This document shows positions 7,285 to 8,228 of a stretch of DNA of 8,228 nt, piece by piece. The DNA is from Tateyamaria sp. (GTDB lineage Bacteria; Pseudomonadota; Alphaproteobacteria; Rhodobacterales; Rhodobacteraceae): assembly GCA_018668195.1 (NCBI GenBank), contig JABITU010000241.1, positions 1 through 8,228 on the forward strand. The letters run 5' to 3'. Every line of letters starts with the position of its first letter. The first letter of the stretch is position 1. Under the pieces are notes generated by a model. That model saw only the letters and a program-made list of their open reading frames with translations, was not told the DNA's origin and searched no databases. The translations under genes were made by a program, and so were the position numbers.

Positions 7285-7290
7285 TCCTCT
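7285..7290 (-). promoter_or_regulatory. sufB ribosome binding site that points to the second ATG
   Basis: AGAGGA touches the first ATG (7284-7282) with no spacer, too close for normal initiation. It stands 9 nt from the in-frame ATG at 7275-7273, a normal distance. The true protein may therefore start MDNVVDD and be three residues shorter. Confidence 0.45.
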
Positions 7291-7304
7291 CGCAATTGGC
7301 TGGC

Positions 7305-8228
7305 TTAAACCGCCCGTGCTTGGTGTTTTTTTAACTTTTGCGCCCAGACATCGACAAAACGCATTATCTCTTCTTCCGTCGTCTCGAGACCTAACGAAAC
7401 TCGGACCGCATTTGCGGCCATATCGCCTAACCCCATCCCTTCAAGCACGCGACTGGCCTTGACCTTGCCGCTGGAACAGGCCGAACCCGCCGATATGGCA
7501 AACCCAGACAGATCCATTTGTATTACCTGTGTTTCACCCTTCCAACCCGGCGTCGCAAAGCAGGATGTGTTGGGCAAACGCGCCGCACTTCTTCCGATGA
7601 AAATAGTTGTATTTGACGCAGCCTCAAGAGCGTTTTCTAGAATATTTCTAAGTTTGTCGACTCTGTCCCATTTTCCAGCTGAAATGTCATGCTGTGCAGC
7701 TTGAGCTGCCGCGCCGAATCCAGCAATACCGATCACGTTTTCAGTTCCCGACCGGCGCCCCATCTCCTGCCCACCGCCCCGCATCATGGCTTGCGGATCG
7801 TTGGCCGTAAAGTTGATCAACGCGCCGACGCCCTTGGGGCCACCCAATTTGTGCGCAGACAAGAGCATGTAGGCCGGGCGAGTATCGCCACGATAGGTCA
7901 CTGGCACTTTGCCAGCCATTTGTGTGATGTCACAGACCACTGCATAAGGCAGAGTTCCCGCGAGAGGGGAATTGATATGATTATTTGATGCTACATGCCC
8001 ATTCGGCAGCATTATTCCGGTTTCACTATTTGCAGCCGATATCGCAACGAGCGCCACTTGCCCACCATTCGTACTGTACCCCGCGCCAGAATCCCGCAGG
8101 ATATAGTCGACAAACCGACCGGCGGCCGACCCATCCAACGTACCATTTTTGTCAAAAATGGCTGGTAACTCTGTTTCACTCCAATCACCCAAACAATCAT
8201 GCTCTGTCGGTAACGCAGCAAATCGCCC
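7305..8228 (-). CDS. iscS: IscS/NifS-type cysteine desulfurase, 5' end outside the window
   Basis: The frame is open to the right edge. The visible 307 residues are the C-terminal three quarters of a PLP-dependent cysteine desulfurase of the IscS/NifS (group I) type. Landmarks, numbered from the first visible residue, are SETGIM (NETG-like) near 68, Asp100/Gln103 in CDITQ, PLP Lys127 in [24 protein letters not shown] near 151-164, and the mobile catalytic Cys251 in [10 protein letters not shown], followed by RVSLG. The SACSSGK loop sets it apart from SufS. It stops 20 nt before sufB. In Rhodobacterales an iscR-iscS-sufB order is known, so IscR-type regulation upstream is expected but not visible. 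A TTG at 8192 could start a shorter frame, but homology extends upstream through LPTEHDC, so it is not the true start. Confidence 0.93.
   Translation of the reverse strand, partial: GRFAALPTEHDCLGDWSETELPAIFDKNGTLDGSAAGRFVDYILRDSGAGYSTNGGQVALVAISAANSETGIMLPNGHVASNNHINSPLAGTLPYAVVCDITQMAGKVPVTYRGDTRPAYMLLSAHKLGGPKGVGALINFTANDPQAMMRGGGQEMGRRSGTENVIGIAGFGAAAQAAQHDISAGKWDRVDKLRNILENALEAASNTTIFIGRSAARLPNTSCFATPGWKGETQVIQMDLSGFAISAGSACSSGKVKASRVLEGMGLGDMAANAVRVSLGLETTEEEIMRFVDVWAQKLKKHQARAV

Overview
The window looks like a chromosomal segment of an alphaproteobacterium, most likely a Rhodobacteraceae (Roseobacter-group) member. The basis is the hybrid isc-suf gene order, the wording of the SufB/SufC/SufD/SufS proteins, and the moderate GC content. 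The genus cannot be fixed from the sequence alone. An IS-containing margin next to a truncated gene would suit an IS-rich marine roseobacter, but that is inference.

Layout, left to right. Positions 1-71 hold the end of an IS3-family insertion sequence, with the first 12 codons of its OrfA on the minus strand. It abuts a 5'-truncated autotransporter beta-domain gene (63-749, plus strand) that kept its outer-membrane C-terminus but lost its signal peptide and passenger. Positions 750-1062 hold no gene. A tRNA-Arg(CCG) gene lies on the minus strand at 1063-1139. From 1238 to the right edge, everything is one tightly packed minus-strand operon, read right to left: iscS-type cysteine desulfurase (5' end outside the window), sufB, a possible 32-codon ORF, sufC, sufD, two small multi-pass membrane proteins (probably YIP1-like), and sufS.

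The operon makes iron-sulfur clusters. IscS and SufS are both PLP-dependent cysteine desulfurases that supply sulfur. SufB, SufC and SufD form the ATP-driven scaffold on which clusters are built. All catalytic residues I checked are in place. Junctions are coupled: iscS-sufB gap 20 nt, sufB-small ORF ATGA overlap, sufC-sufD TAATG overlap, sufD-membrane protein gap 1 nt, membrane-membrane ATGA overlap, membrane-sufS 8-nt overlap. The only loose junction is sufB-sufC (176 nt), which carries the tiny ORF and two potential hairpins. The usual iscR regulator would be expected upstream of iscS, outside the window. No sufA, sufE or sufT is seen downstream of sufS.

The least explained parts are the two membrane proteins embedded between sufD and sufS, and the structured sufB-sufC spacer. 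The IS/autotransporter junction is a clear case of gene decay. I see no CRISPR array, defence system or other radically new system.
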